From positions 1-30,558 of the forward strand of contig CAYRYU010000083.1 in the NCBI GenBank assembly GCA_964428355.1: a stretch of 30,558 nt of DNA. Reading direction: 5' to 3'. Below are positions 16,722-24,244 of the stretch, piece after piece; position 1 is the stretch's first letter, and the number at the start of each line of letters is the position of its first letter. The notes beneath the pieces are model-generated. The model made no database searches and had not been told where the DNA came from. It worked only from the letters and a program-made list of their open reading frames with translations. This DNA comes from CAYRYU01 sp964428355. Its GTDB lineage: Bacteria > Muiribacteriota > Ozemobacteria > Ozemobacterales > Ozemobacteraceae. The position numbers and the translations under genes were made by a program.

Positions 16722-16756
16722 TTTCGGGACTGTACAACCGAAAGGCGGAGTTGGGA

Positions 16757-17920
16757 ATGATGCCCCTGTTAAGGCTTTGGTGGTCCAAATTCCAGCGTGA
16801 CCTTCTTGTTCCGGCCATTCCCCTCTTTCTCGCGGTTTTCGGGTTCCTGTGCTGGAACGAGAGCAGGGCGGTGAAGGTCGACCGATCTCTCGAAGAGGCC
16901 AAGCGGACGGTGATCTCCGTTTCACCCGACAGGGTCGACCCCGCGAACGAGGGAAAACTCGTTCATGTCGTGGGTATGATTACGGCTTCGAATACGGTCG
17001 GGGATCTCGAATTCGGGGTCGACCCCAAAGCCCTTTTTGTGCAACGGAAGGTTGAGATGTACCAGTGGGACGAGACCTGCCACCAGAAGCTCGAAACCCG
17101 GGGCGGCGATACCACAGTCGTTTCACGATCCTATTCCCTGGACAAGATCTGGCATGACGAATGGATCGATTCCGGAAAATTCCATGCCCCCGAGGCATAC
17201 CCCAATCCCGCAAGCTCGAGTTTTACCCCTTCCACATGGTCAACCACGGCGGAAGGAATCACTCTCAACGCCTTTTCCCTGAGGCCCGAACTTCTGGTGC
17301 GAACACAGGTCGTAGAACCCCTCGTTTTGGAGGAGGTTCCGCAAGCCTTGTCGAAGTTGTACACAGCAGGCCAAGCCCAGCTTTCCAAGGGAGTTGTGTA
17401 TTTTGGAAAGGACCCCTGGGATCCCCAGGTCGGGGACCGCAGGATTTCCTACAAGGTTATCAAACCCGCGAAGGTATCGGTGATTTCGATGCAGGTCGGA
17501 AACGGGTTCAAACCATTCACCACGTCCAACGGCTGTGAACTGGAAATCTTCGACCTCGGATCCAGAACCGTTGATGAGATGGTTTTCTGGGCCAGCATGA
17601 GAAACCTCTTTCTGACCTGGCTTTACAGATTGGGGGGGTTGCTGTTACTGCCCTTTCCCTTTTTCCTTCTCCTTCATCCTTTTTCCGAGAGAAAGGTCCA
17701 ATTCAGCTTTCATGAGAAGCTTCCCGAAACCTTCACTGGACCTATGGCCAGGTTCCCCGCTTCCTTAACAGCTTTGTTGACCTTGGGATCCGCCTGGATC
17801 TATTACCGCCCATTTCCCGTCAGGATCTTCATGCCGGTGATTCCCGTCCTGATCGCCTTTTATCTCAGGAATCGGGAGAAGAAGGAGGTTGGCGCCGTTG
17901 AACCGACAGCAGGAAAATAA
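16757..17920 (+). CDS. TMEM43-family membrane protein, copy 1
   Basis: This is a 387-residue protein of the TMEM43 (LUMA) family. Helix 1 (about 14-32) leads into WNESRAVK, then the signature PANEGKLVHVVG (62-73) and EMYQWDE (100-106). A large predicted periplasmic domain (about 40-280) contains Cys108 and Cys260, conserved in all four copies. Two or three helices at the C-terminus (about 285-307, 335-370) precede a short charged tail. Family knowledge: TMEM43 proteins are polytopic with a large luminal or periplasmic domain, and their bacterial function is unknown. Start: the ATG-ATG pair at 16757 follows GGCGGAG by 6 bases, and the alignment with copy 2 begins here. The gene overlaps its Tim44-like partner by 23 bases. 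Confidence 0.88.
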   Translation: MMPLLRLWWSKFQRDLLVPAIPLFLAVFGFLCWNESRAVKVDRSLEEAKRTVISVSPDRVDPANEGKLVHVVGMITASNTVGDLEFGVDPKALFVQRKVEMYQWDETCHQKLETRGGDTTVVSRSYSLDKIWHDEWIDSGKFHAPEAYPNPASSSFTPSTWSTTAEGITLNAFSLRPELLVRTQVVEPLVLEEVPQALSKLYTAGQAQLSKGVVYFGKDPWDPQVGDRRISYKVIKPAKVSVISMQVGNGFKPFTTSNGCELEIFDLGSRTVDEMVFWASMRNLFLTWLYRLGGLLLLPFPFFLLLHPFSERKVQFSFHEKLPETFTGPMARFPASLTALLTLGSAWIYYRPFPVRIFMPVIPVLIAFYLRNREKKEVGAVEPTAGK

Positions 17921-19724
17921 GACCCGGGCCTTGTCGCGAGGCTTGCGGCTCGCTTTGCTGGCCCAGACGATACTCCTCATTTCCTTCATCCTTCCAGGGG
18001 ACCCAGCCCTGGGGAGAGCGGGAGGAGGTCAATCCTATTCCGGGGGTTCGAGCAGCTCAGGCGGTTCGAGCAGTTCGGGCGGCTATGATTCCTCTGGGGG
18101 TTCGAGCGGCTCGGACTACTCCGGCGGGTCCAGTGGTTCGGATTACTCGGGTGGGTCCAGCGGTTCCGATGACTCGGGCAGCTCGGGCAGTTCGCACAGT
18201 TCGGGAGGATCCCGAAGTTCAGAGCCATCCGTTTCCTACTCGAGCCGCTCATTTCCGACCGGCCGCAACCCTTCAGGAGGCAGCTGGGGCGGATACCCGA
18301 CCGGGTTCCTCTACCAGGGTGTAGAGGGAAACGCCGTTTCATCGGATTGGTTGGACTTCTTCGGAGCCCTCTTCATCGCCCTGATTTCTGTCTGGGCCGT
18401 GGGAAACGCTCTCGTGATCCCCATCCATTCGGTATCAGCGGAATCGACGGATTCCCCGACCGAAGCCGGGCATTCGACCGGCTCGGAAGGCGAAAAACCG
18501 CGACGGAAGGCGAAAAAGAAGAAGGAAAAACTTGCACCCCTTAGGGAACAGGATCCCGGGTTCGACCTGACGGCCTTCCTCGCAAGGATGAGCCGGGGAT
18601 TCACCATGATCCAGAAGGCCTGGTCGGACCAGGATCTGACCGCAGCCCAGGCATTCCTTTCGGACGGGGTTTTCGAGCGGTTTTCGCTCCAGATCGACGA
18701 CCTGAGACGGGACAAAATCAGAGACGTGATGGAGAATCTCCAGGTTCTCAGGGCCAGGGTCGTTCGGGTCGATTCGGATCCCCTCTTCGATACGGTCCAT
18801 GTGAAGGTGGACGCGAAAGGAGTGAACTACCGTGCTGACCTCGAGAGCGGAAACTTTCTGGAGGGTTCGAAGGAACCCCAGGAGTTCTCCGAGGTCTGGT
18901 CGTTCATCCGGCGCATGGGCTCAAAGACTTCGGGAAAACCCGGCCTGATCGAAGGGTTCTGCCCGAACTGCTCCGCTCCCATCGAGATATCGCGAGCCGC
19001 CTCCTGCAAGGCATGCAACTCTTTCCTCCGGTCCGGGGAATACGACTGGGTTCTTTCCGAAATCACCCAGACCTCGGAATGGAGCGACAAAGAGCCGGAT
19101 GATGTCCCGGGTCTAAAGGGTTTTCGCTCCTCAGACCCTGGTTTCAACATCCAGCACATCGAGGACCGGACCTCGGTGATCTTCTGGCGCAGAATGGAGT
19201 GCTACCGGCAAGGCAAGGTCGAGCCCCTGAAGAAATACGCCCACGACGATTTCCTCAAGGAATTTGCGCCAGGCATCACACCCGATTCTGCAGGATCCCA
19301 TTCCGGTTTTTCCAACCCCGCGGTGGGGTCGGTTGACGTCAGGTGCGTTTCGAGCGGAGACCCGATGGACCAGGTCTTCGTCGAGGTCCGATGGAGCGGC
19401 GAGAACATCACGATCGATTCGACGGGGAAAAAGTCGGGTGGTTCCGGAAATCCCAAAAACTCCCATGATATCTTTCTTCTGAAAAGGAAACACGGAGCCC
19501 AGACCGATTCCCGGCTTTCGCTTGCAAGCTCCACCTGCCCCGGGTGCGGCGCCCCGGAAACCAGCGCCGCCGACAACGTTTGCCCATTTTGCAGCACGGC
19601 GTTCAACGATGGTTCCAAGGATTGGATCCTCACCGGAATTCACAGGCCGGATTCCCCCGAGTACACAAAAGCGCTGGAAGCCGTCTGGATCCGCGAGAAA
19701 GACCCCGGGGCCCCGGGTGCCTGA
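17898..19724 (+). CDS. Tim44-like, zinc-ribbon membrane protein with Ser/Gly-rich region, copy 1
   Basis: About 608 residues. Order: signal peptide (LALLAQTILLISFILPG) ending at GRAGGGQSYS; Ser/Gly-rich region (about 45-110); FPTGR motif; one membrane helix (about 150-172); Lys-rich linker; first Tim44-like domain (about 218-340, with AFLSDGVFERFSLQI); zinc ribbon Cys355, Cys358, Cys370, Cys373; second Tim44-like region starting at DPGFNIQHIEDR (about 413); second zinc ribbon Cys547, Cys550, Cys562, Cys565. Predicted topology is a periplasmic low-complexity part and a cytoplasmic Tim44/zinc part. Start: TTG at 17898, 9 bases after GGAGG; an in-frame TTG at 17889 abuts that site and is less likely. 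The end is at 19724, 79 bases before TMEM43 copy 2. Tim44-like domains elsewhere act at membranes in protein or lipid handling; the role here is unknown. Confidence 0.87.
   Translation: MNRQQENKTRALSRGLRLALLAQTILLISFILPGDPALGRAGGGQSYSGGSSSSGGSSSSGGYDSSGGSSGSDYSGGSSGSDYSGGSSGSDDSGSSGSSHSSGGSRSSEPSVSYSSRSFPTGRNPSGGSWGGYPTGFLYQGVEGNAVSSDWLDFFGALFIALISVWAVGNALVIPIHSVSAESTDSPTEAGHSTGSEGEKPRRKAKKKKEKLAPLREQDPGFDLTAFLARMSRGFTMIQKAWSDQDLTAAQAFLSDGVFERFSLQIDDLRRDKIRDVMENLQVLRARVVRVDSDPLFDTVHVKVDAKGVNYRADLESGNFLEGSKEPQEFSEVWSFIRRMGSKTSGKPGLIEGFCPNCSAPIEISRAASCKACNSFLRSGEYDWVLSEITQTSEWSDKEPDDVPGLKGFRSSDPGFNIQHIEDRTSVIFWRRMECYRQGKVEPLKKYAHDDFLKEFAPGITPDSAGSHSGFSNPAVGSVDVRCVSSGDPMDQVFVEVRWSGENITIDSTGKKSGGSGNPKNSHDIFLLKRKHGAQTDSRLSLASSTCPGCGAPETSAADNVCPFCSTAFNDGSKDWILTGIHRPDSPEYTKALEAVWIREKDPGAPGA
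18096..18176 (+). repeat. Three 27-bp tandem repeats coding for GGSSGSDYS
   Basis: Three successive 27-base units (18096-18122, 18123-18149, 18150-18176) encode GGSSGSDYS, GGSSGSDYS and GGSSGSDDS within the low-complexity region of the first Tim44-like gene. The units are imperfect at DNA level, mostly at third positions, which suggests selection on the protein. Confidence 0.85.
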
Positions 19725-19803
19725 ATTGGGCGACCTGACCATTTGCGTTGAAATCTTTCCCCGTTGAGTCAGCGGCGGATCTTTTCCGGGTGAGGGAGAA
19801 AGA

Positions 19804-20955
19804 ATGTACGTAAGAAAGGGTTGGTGGAAGAACCTCGGATGGGGCGTTTTCCCTTTGGCGTTCGTCTTTCTCCTGGTCTTCTCGATGGTCTCGTGGAACG
19901 AAGGAAGGGCGGTGAAAGTCGAGGATTCCCTGAACGAAGCGCTTTCGAAAGCGATTTCGGTTTCGCCGGACAAGATCGATTCCGCAAACGAGGGAAAACT
20001 CGTTCATGTGGTCGGAATGACCGTCGCTTCGCAGACCATCGACGATGTCGAATTCGGGGTCGCTCCAAAAGCCCTTGCGTTGAAAAGAACGGTGGAAATG
20101 TACCAATGGGACGAGATTTGTGAGGAGACTACGGAGACAAAACCCGACGGCAGTCGGAAGGTTTCCAACTCGTACTCTTTCCAACGAATATGGTACGACG
20201 GATTCATCGACTCCCGAAAGTTCCACGAAGCCGGACAACACCAGAATCCTCCCAATTCGGATTTTACCCCGACTTCCTGGGCAAGGGCCGCTGAAGGAAT
20301 CACGCTGCAGGCTTTTTCCCTGAGGCCGGAGCTTCTCCAGAGGGTTCTCGTCGAGGAACCCCTGACATTCGAGCAGGTTCCCCAGGCCTTCGCCAGGGTT
20401 GCCCGGAACTGCTCTCCAAAGGTTTTTCCGGACGGGATTTTCCTCGGATCAGACCCGGGTAACCCCCAGATCGGGGATAGGCGGATCATTTACACGGTGA
20501 CCAGACCCCGGAACGTATCCCTTGTTTCCATGCAGGCCGGGAGCGGGTTCACTCCTTACAAGGCGAGCAACGGTTGCGAGGTGGAAATCCTCGATCTTGG
20601 TAACCTTTCCGCCCAGGATCTGATTTCAAGGGCACACGTTTCGAATTGGAAATTCACATGGTTGATCCGGGTCATCGGGTGGGTGCTTCTGACGCTGGCT
20701 TTCAAGGGGGTTCTCAACGTCCTTTTCCAGTGCGGTTTCAATTTCGGCGTTCCCGCGGAGGTTCCTGGCAGGGTAGCGAAACCGATGGAAGGAAACCCCG
20801 CAGGTTCGCTGGCTCTTTTCACGGTGGGCCTTGTCTGGGTCTTGTACCGCCCCTTTCCTTTTCGGATGATAGTGCCGGTGGCGGTCGGGATTCTCTTTCT
20901 TGTTTTCAGGCAGAAAGCGAAAAAGGAGGGAAGTCCGGATGGCCCGACTTCATGA
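19804..20955 (+). CDS. TMEM43-family membrane protein, copy 2
   Basis: About 383 residues, closest by eye to copy 1. Helix 1 at about 13-31 is followed by WNEGRAVKVE, then SANEGKLVHVVG (60-71), EMYQWDE (98-104), Cys106 and Cys257 (SNGCEVEI), and the C-terminal helices (about 285-305 and 333-367). The ATG at 19804 has a GAGGGAG site 5 bases upstream. No copy of the cassette promoter box is present in the 79 bases before it, so it is probably transcribed from the cassette 1 promoter. It overlaps the next gene by 17 bases, so the two proteins are probably translated together and may act together. Confidence 0.88.
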   Translation: MYVRKGWWKNLGWGVFPLAFVFLLVFSMVSWNEGRAVKVEDSLNEALSKAISVSPDKIDSANEGKLVHVVGMTVASQTIDDVEFGVAPKALALKRTVEMYQWDEICEETTETKPDGSRKVSNSYSFQRIWYDGFIDSRKFHEAGQHQNPPNSDFTPTSWARAAEGITLQAFSLRPELLQRVLVEEPLTFEQVPQAFARVARNCSPKVFPDGIFLGSDPGNPQIGDRRIIYTVTRPRNVSLVSMQAGSGFTPYKASNGCEVEILDLGNLSAQDLISRAHVSNWKFTWLIRVIGWVLLTLAFKGVLNVLFQCGFNFGVPAEVPGRVAKPMEGNPAGSLALFTVGLVWVLYRPFPFRMIVPVAVGILFLVFRQKAKKEGSPDGPTS

Positions 20956-22663
20956 AGCGAAACGTTCACCATCGATTTGGGGATTACGTCTGGCTTGCCT
21001 GCTTGGGCTTGTCTCCTTCATCTTTTTGCTCATTCCCGATCGGCCGGTCCAGGGAAGAGCCGGCGGCGGGGAGTCCTACTCGGGAGGATCGGGCGGAGGC
21101 GGGTCGAGCCATTCGGGCGGTTCGGGAGGGTCCCACAGCTCGGGTGGATCGGGGGGATCAGGCCACTCCGAGCCTTCCTCCACCTTTTCGACGATCAGGT
21201 ATCCTACCGGACGGTCATCTTCGGCGGATATCGTTTCCTACGCACCGAAACCCACGGGTTACTACTATATCGGCGAAATGGGGAACTCAGGGGCGAAGGA
21301 TTGGAGCGACCTTTTCCAGTCTCTTTTCGTCGGAATCTTCTGCCTTGGACTTCTTGGCCGCATTCTTGCCAAACCCCGCGGGGGCGCCAGTCTCGAGTTG
21401 ACGGATTCCCCCCCGAAAAACGAAGGCGGTCCTGATTCCGGGCGGACCATCGATTCCCAGGATCCCGATCTGCAAAAAAAAGCGCTGGCAAAGCTTCGGG
21501 AACGCGATCCCCAGTTCGGTGAAAGGGCTTTTCTGGAAAGGGTCGTGAAGGGATTCGCGATGATCCAGGGAGCATGGTCGAACCAGGATCTGAAGAACGT
21601 CCAGGCTTTTCTCTCAGACGGGGTTTTCGAAAGGTTTTCCCTCCAGATCGAGGACATGAAAAGGGAAAGGATCAAGGACGTCATGGAGGATCTCGAGGTC
21701 CTCGCCGCAAGGATCGTCAGGATCGATTCCGACTCCCTCTTCGATACAATCCACGCCTTCGTGCAGGCGGAAGGGGTGAACTACAAGGCGAACCTCGATT
21801 CGGGGGCCTTCCTCGGGGGTTCGAAGGATCCGGAAAAGTTCTCCGAGGTGTGGTCATTCATCCGGCGCTTGGGCTCGAAGACGTCAGGGAAGCCCGGTCT
21901 GATCGAAGGTTTCTGCCCGAACTGCTCCGCCCCCGTCGAGTTGTCGAGAGCGGCGACATGCAAGGCGTGCAACTCGTTTCTCAGGTCCGGGGAATATGAC
22001 TGGGTTCTCTCGGAAATCACGCAGACCAGCGAGTGGGAAATCCAGGAAGCGGAAGAGGTTCCTGGCCTGAAAGAGTTTTGTGTTTCCGATCCTGGTTTCA
22101 ACGTCCAGCACATCGAGGACCGGGCTTCGGTCATCTTCTGGCGCCGCATGGACGTTTTCCGGAAGGGCACGGTGGAACCTTTGCAGAAATATGCGACGAG
22201 GGAGTTCCTTGAAGAGTCCAAAGAGGACCTGGGCCCCGGTTCCGATGGTGAGAGGAAAAGCTTCGCCAATCCCGCGGTCGGTTCGGTTGAAACCCGGATC
22301 ATCAAGCAGGGGGAACCGATGGATTCGGTTTACGTGGAAATCAGATGGAGCGGGGAACTTGTCTTCCTCGATTCATCGGGAAAGATGACCGATGATTCGG
22401 GCGAGCCGAACAATTCCCACGACATCTACCTTCTGAAGAGGAAGCACGGCGTCCGGACCGACACGAGGCTTTCCCTTTCCAGTACAACCTGCCCCGGGTG
22501 CGGGGCGCCGGAAACCAGCGCTGCCGACAACGTTTGCCCATTCTGCAGCACCGCTTACAACGACGGTTCGAAGGAATGGGTCCTCGCGGGGGTATTGGGA
22601 GCCGATTCCACCGAGTTTTGCGAAATTTTCCTGACAGGCGGAAACAAACTGGATAGGGGCTGA
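20939..22663 (+). CDS. Tim44-like, zinc-ribbon membrane protein with Gly/Ser-rich region, copy 2
   Basis: 574 residues from the ATG at 20939, which follows AAGGAGGG by 8 bases; the frame is open from 20900 but that part overlaps copy 2 TMEM43. Signal peptide (about 15-40) ends at GRAGGGESYS. The Gly/Ser/His-rich stretch (about 45-80) is shorter and less regular than in the other copies. It is followed by YPTGR, a membrane helix (about 122-143), and the two Tim44-like and zinc-ribbon modules: Cys326, Cys329, Cys341, Cys344, then Cys518, Cys521, Cys533, Cys536. DPGFNVQHIEDR opens the second module. It resembles copy 1 (CSAP in zinc ribbon 1, ITQTS after it) more than copies 3 and 4. Confidence 0.88.
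   Translation: MARLHEAKRSPSIWGLRLACLLGLVSFIFLLIPDRPVQGRAGGGESYSGGSGGGGSSHSGGSGGSHSSGGSGGSGHSEPSSTFSTIRYPTGRSSSADIVSYAPKPTGYYYIGEMGNSGAKDWSDLFQSLFVGIFCLGLLGRILAKPRGGASLELTDSPPKNEGGPDSGRTIDSQDPDLQKKALAKLRERDPQFGERAFLERVVKGFAMIQGAWSNQDLKNVQAFLSDGVFERFSLQIEDMKRERIKDVMEDLEVLAARIVRIDSDSLFDTIHAFVQAEGVNYKANLDSGAFLGGSKDPEKFSEVWSFIRRLGSKTSGKPGLIEGFCPNCSAPVELSRAATCKACNSFLRSGEYDWVLSEITQTSEWEIQEAEEVPGLKEFCVSDPGFNVQHIEDRASVIFWRRMDVFRKGTVEPLQKYATREFLEESKEDLGPGSDGERKSFANPAVGSVETRIIKQGEPMDSVYVEIRWSGELVFLDSSGKMTDDSGEPNNSHDIYLLKRKHGVRTDTRLSLSSTTCPGCGAPETSAADNVCPFCSTAYNDGSKEWVLAGVLGADSTEFCEIFLTGGNKLDRG
21062..21178 (+). repeat. Gly/Ser/His-rich low-complexity coding stretch
   Basis: About 39 codons almost entirely Gly, Ser and His (GGSGGSHSSGG-like) in Tim44-like copy 2. 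Unlike the other copies there is no clear fixed repeat length. Confidence 0.75.
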
Positions 22664-22984
22664 ATCGGGATCAATGTTTGAGACCAAGATTCAAGAAAAC
22701 TTTTTCGGAAAAGGCCCCCCTGGATACCCAAAGAAATCAGGCGTCCCAACAGGATCTAAAGAACATAAAAAGGGATATCCATTTTGCTCACACACAACTT
22801 TCGATCATCTCTCGATGACACTCGATTCTTTCAAGAAAGCAACTGGGTCTGGTCAGGAATTGGGGAATATTCCATGAAGAAACTACCACCGCACGAAAGC
22901 GCATCCGGGCTCAGAATAATCGAAGAGCCGGGGGAACCGTGAGGGATGACCGGGTGGTGGACTTCGGCCGTGCATCGAGGAAGC

Positions 22985-23014
22985 TTTACCTGGCAGGGAA
23001 TCCATTGTTATACT
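22985..23014 (+). promoter_or_regulatory. Promoter-like box upstream of cassette 3
   Basis: TTTACC (22985-22990), 18-base spacer, TATACT (23009-23014), in the context CTTTACCT ... TATACTT. It matches the boxes of cassettes 1 and 4 at equal spacing. Confidence 0.65.
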
Positions 23015-23042
23015 TCCTTTCGAAACCACATTCCGTGCCCGC

Positions 23043-23056
23043 GGTCGCCGGCGACC
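23043..23056. promoter_or_regulatory. Perfect 14-bp palindrome in the cassette 3 leader
   Basis: GGTCGCCGGCGACC reads the same on both strands. It lies 28 bases after the -10 box and 31 bases before the TTG start of TMEM43 copy 3, where an operator or an RNA hairpin could act. Cassettes 1 and 4 have no equivalent. Confidence 0.35.
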
Positions 23057-23087
23057 ACCCGCTCGGAAGACATGGCAGGAGCTGAAC

Positions 23088-24242
23088 TTGAACGGACAAA
23101 GCAAAGTGGGCAGAAAAGGTTTCGTCTTGGACAACCTCGGGTGCGGGGCGATTTTGGGGGGTATTCTCATACTGGGCTTTCTCGTCATTTTCGCCGAGGA
23201 GGAAGCCAGGAGCGACAAGCTGGCCAGAGCATTGAAGGAATGCAGAGGAAAAGTGGTTTCGGTGGCTCCGGACAAGATCGACCCCGCCAACGAAGGGAAG
23301 CTGATCCATCTGGTCGGAACGACGACGACAGGATCAGGAACCGTCCCGACCGACGATCTGGGAGTTACCGCGCAATGCCTGGTAATGAATCGGAATGTAT
23401 TGACTTACCAATGGGACGAGATCTGCGAAGAGACTACCGAAAATTGGTCGGATGGAAGGGTTTCCACGAATCGCACATATTCGCACCAGAAGATCTGGTG
23501 GCACGAGCCCATCAATTCCGCGAGCTTCAGCCAGCCCGCGGGACATGAGAACCTTCAGGCTTCGGATTCCCTCCCACCTTCATGGTCGAGTGGGGAAAGT
23601 CACGTTTCTCTCGGCTCATTCACCCTTGACCCGGTGCTTCTCGAGAAGGTCCTCCTCCAGGACTTTCTCCCGCTCGATTCGGTTCCCCCTGCGATCCTGA
23701 AGATGACCCTCAACGCGAGCCCAACCCTTTTCCACGGGTGGGTTGTCATCGGAAGCGACTCCCAGAACCCCCAGATCGGGGACCGGGGTATCTGCTATTA
23801 CGTCGTCAAACCCCGGACTTTTTCCCTGGTCGGAAAGCAGACGGGCACGGGTGTTTCCCCCTTCAAGACGGAAAACGGGTGCGATATCCTGATCCTTTCG
23901 GAAGGGGTTTCCACCCCTGATCAGATTTTCTCCAAGGCCGAGAAAAGGATCCGGTTTTTCGCCGGGTCCAAGATGATCGAATCTGGGATGGTTATTGCGT
24001 TCGGGTTCTTTCTGATCTTCTGGAGCCTGGAGGTGACGGACTTTTCGAAATTCATCCCAGGCAGGATTCCCCGCTTGCTGTTTGGGTTTGTTTCCCGGTT
24101 CCCGTCTTTGACCGCCGCTGTTCTGATGATCATGGTCCCTTGGGGCTACTTTCATTCCCCCAATTTCAAATACATCTTCCCCGCCATCCTGATGTTCTTC
24201 CTGATCATCAGGGTGGTTCAATATCGACAGGAGGGGGTTTAG
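23088..24242 (+). CDS. TMEM43-family membrane protein, copy 3
   Basis: 384 residues from a TTG start at 23088, with AGGAG 6 bases upstream. Compared with copies 1 and 2, helix 1 (about 17-36, beginning NLGCGAILGG) and the linker differ (EEEARSDKLARALKEC instead of WNExRAVK), but PANEGKLIHLVG and YQWDEIC are kept. Cys113 and Cys265 correspond to the two cysteines common to all copies. Cys52 and Cys97 are extra and shared only with copy 4. C-terminal helices lie at about 290-310 and 335-380. The stop (24242) is 2 bases before the partner ATG. It is most similar to copy 4. Confidence 0.87.
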   Translation: MNGQSKVGRKGFVLDNLGCGAILGGILILGFLVIFAEEEARSDKLARALKECRGKVVSVAPDKIDPANEGKLIHLVGTTTTGSGTVPTDDLGVTAQCLVMNRNVLTYQWDEICEETTENWSDGRVSTNRTYSHQKIWWHEPINSASFSQPAGHENLQASDSLPPSWSSGESHVSLGSFTLDPVLLEKVLLQDFLPLDSVPPAILKMTLNASPTLFHGWVVIGSDSQNPQIGDRGICYYVVKPRTFSLVGKQTGTGVSPFKTENGCDILILSEGVSTPDQIFSKAEKRIRFFAGSKMIESGMVIAFGFFLIFWSLEVTDFSKFIPGRIPRLLFGFVSRFPSLTAAVLMIMVPWGYFHSPNFKYIFPAILMFFLIIRVVQYRQEGV

Positions 24243-24244
24243 CG

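Larger units (their letters stand above)
16435..16756. other. Divergent promoter region
   Basis: The 322 bases between the large lipoprotein gene (minus) and the first TMEM43 gene (plus) contain no coding sequence that I believe. An open frame extends the TMEM43 gene upstream across this stretch, but the added part has no similarity to the other three copies. The region carries one promoter-like pair for each direction (16516-16544 minus; 16692-16721 plus). Confidence 0.7.
22664..23087. other. Gap between cassettes 2 and 3
   Basis: These 424 bases separate cassette 2 from cassette 3. The first 250 bases are noticeably less GC-rich than the genes around them and hold no gene I can support; a 67-codon open frame (22674-22877) has no ribosome site or recognisable features. 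The right part contains the cassette 3 promoter-like box (22985-23014) and a palindrome (23043-23056). I see no clear rho-independent terminator. Confidence 0.6.

Noticed and set aside
16427..16756. N-terminal extension of TMEM43 copy 1 by 110 residues
   Set aside because: Not shared by the other copies, overlaps the divergent promoters, and a better start with ribosome site exists at 16757.
22674..22877. 67-codon open frame between cassettes 2 and 3
   Set aside because: No ribosome site, no domain, unusual composition; most likely chance in a less GC-rich gap.
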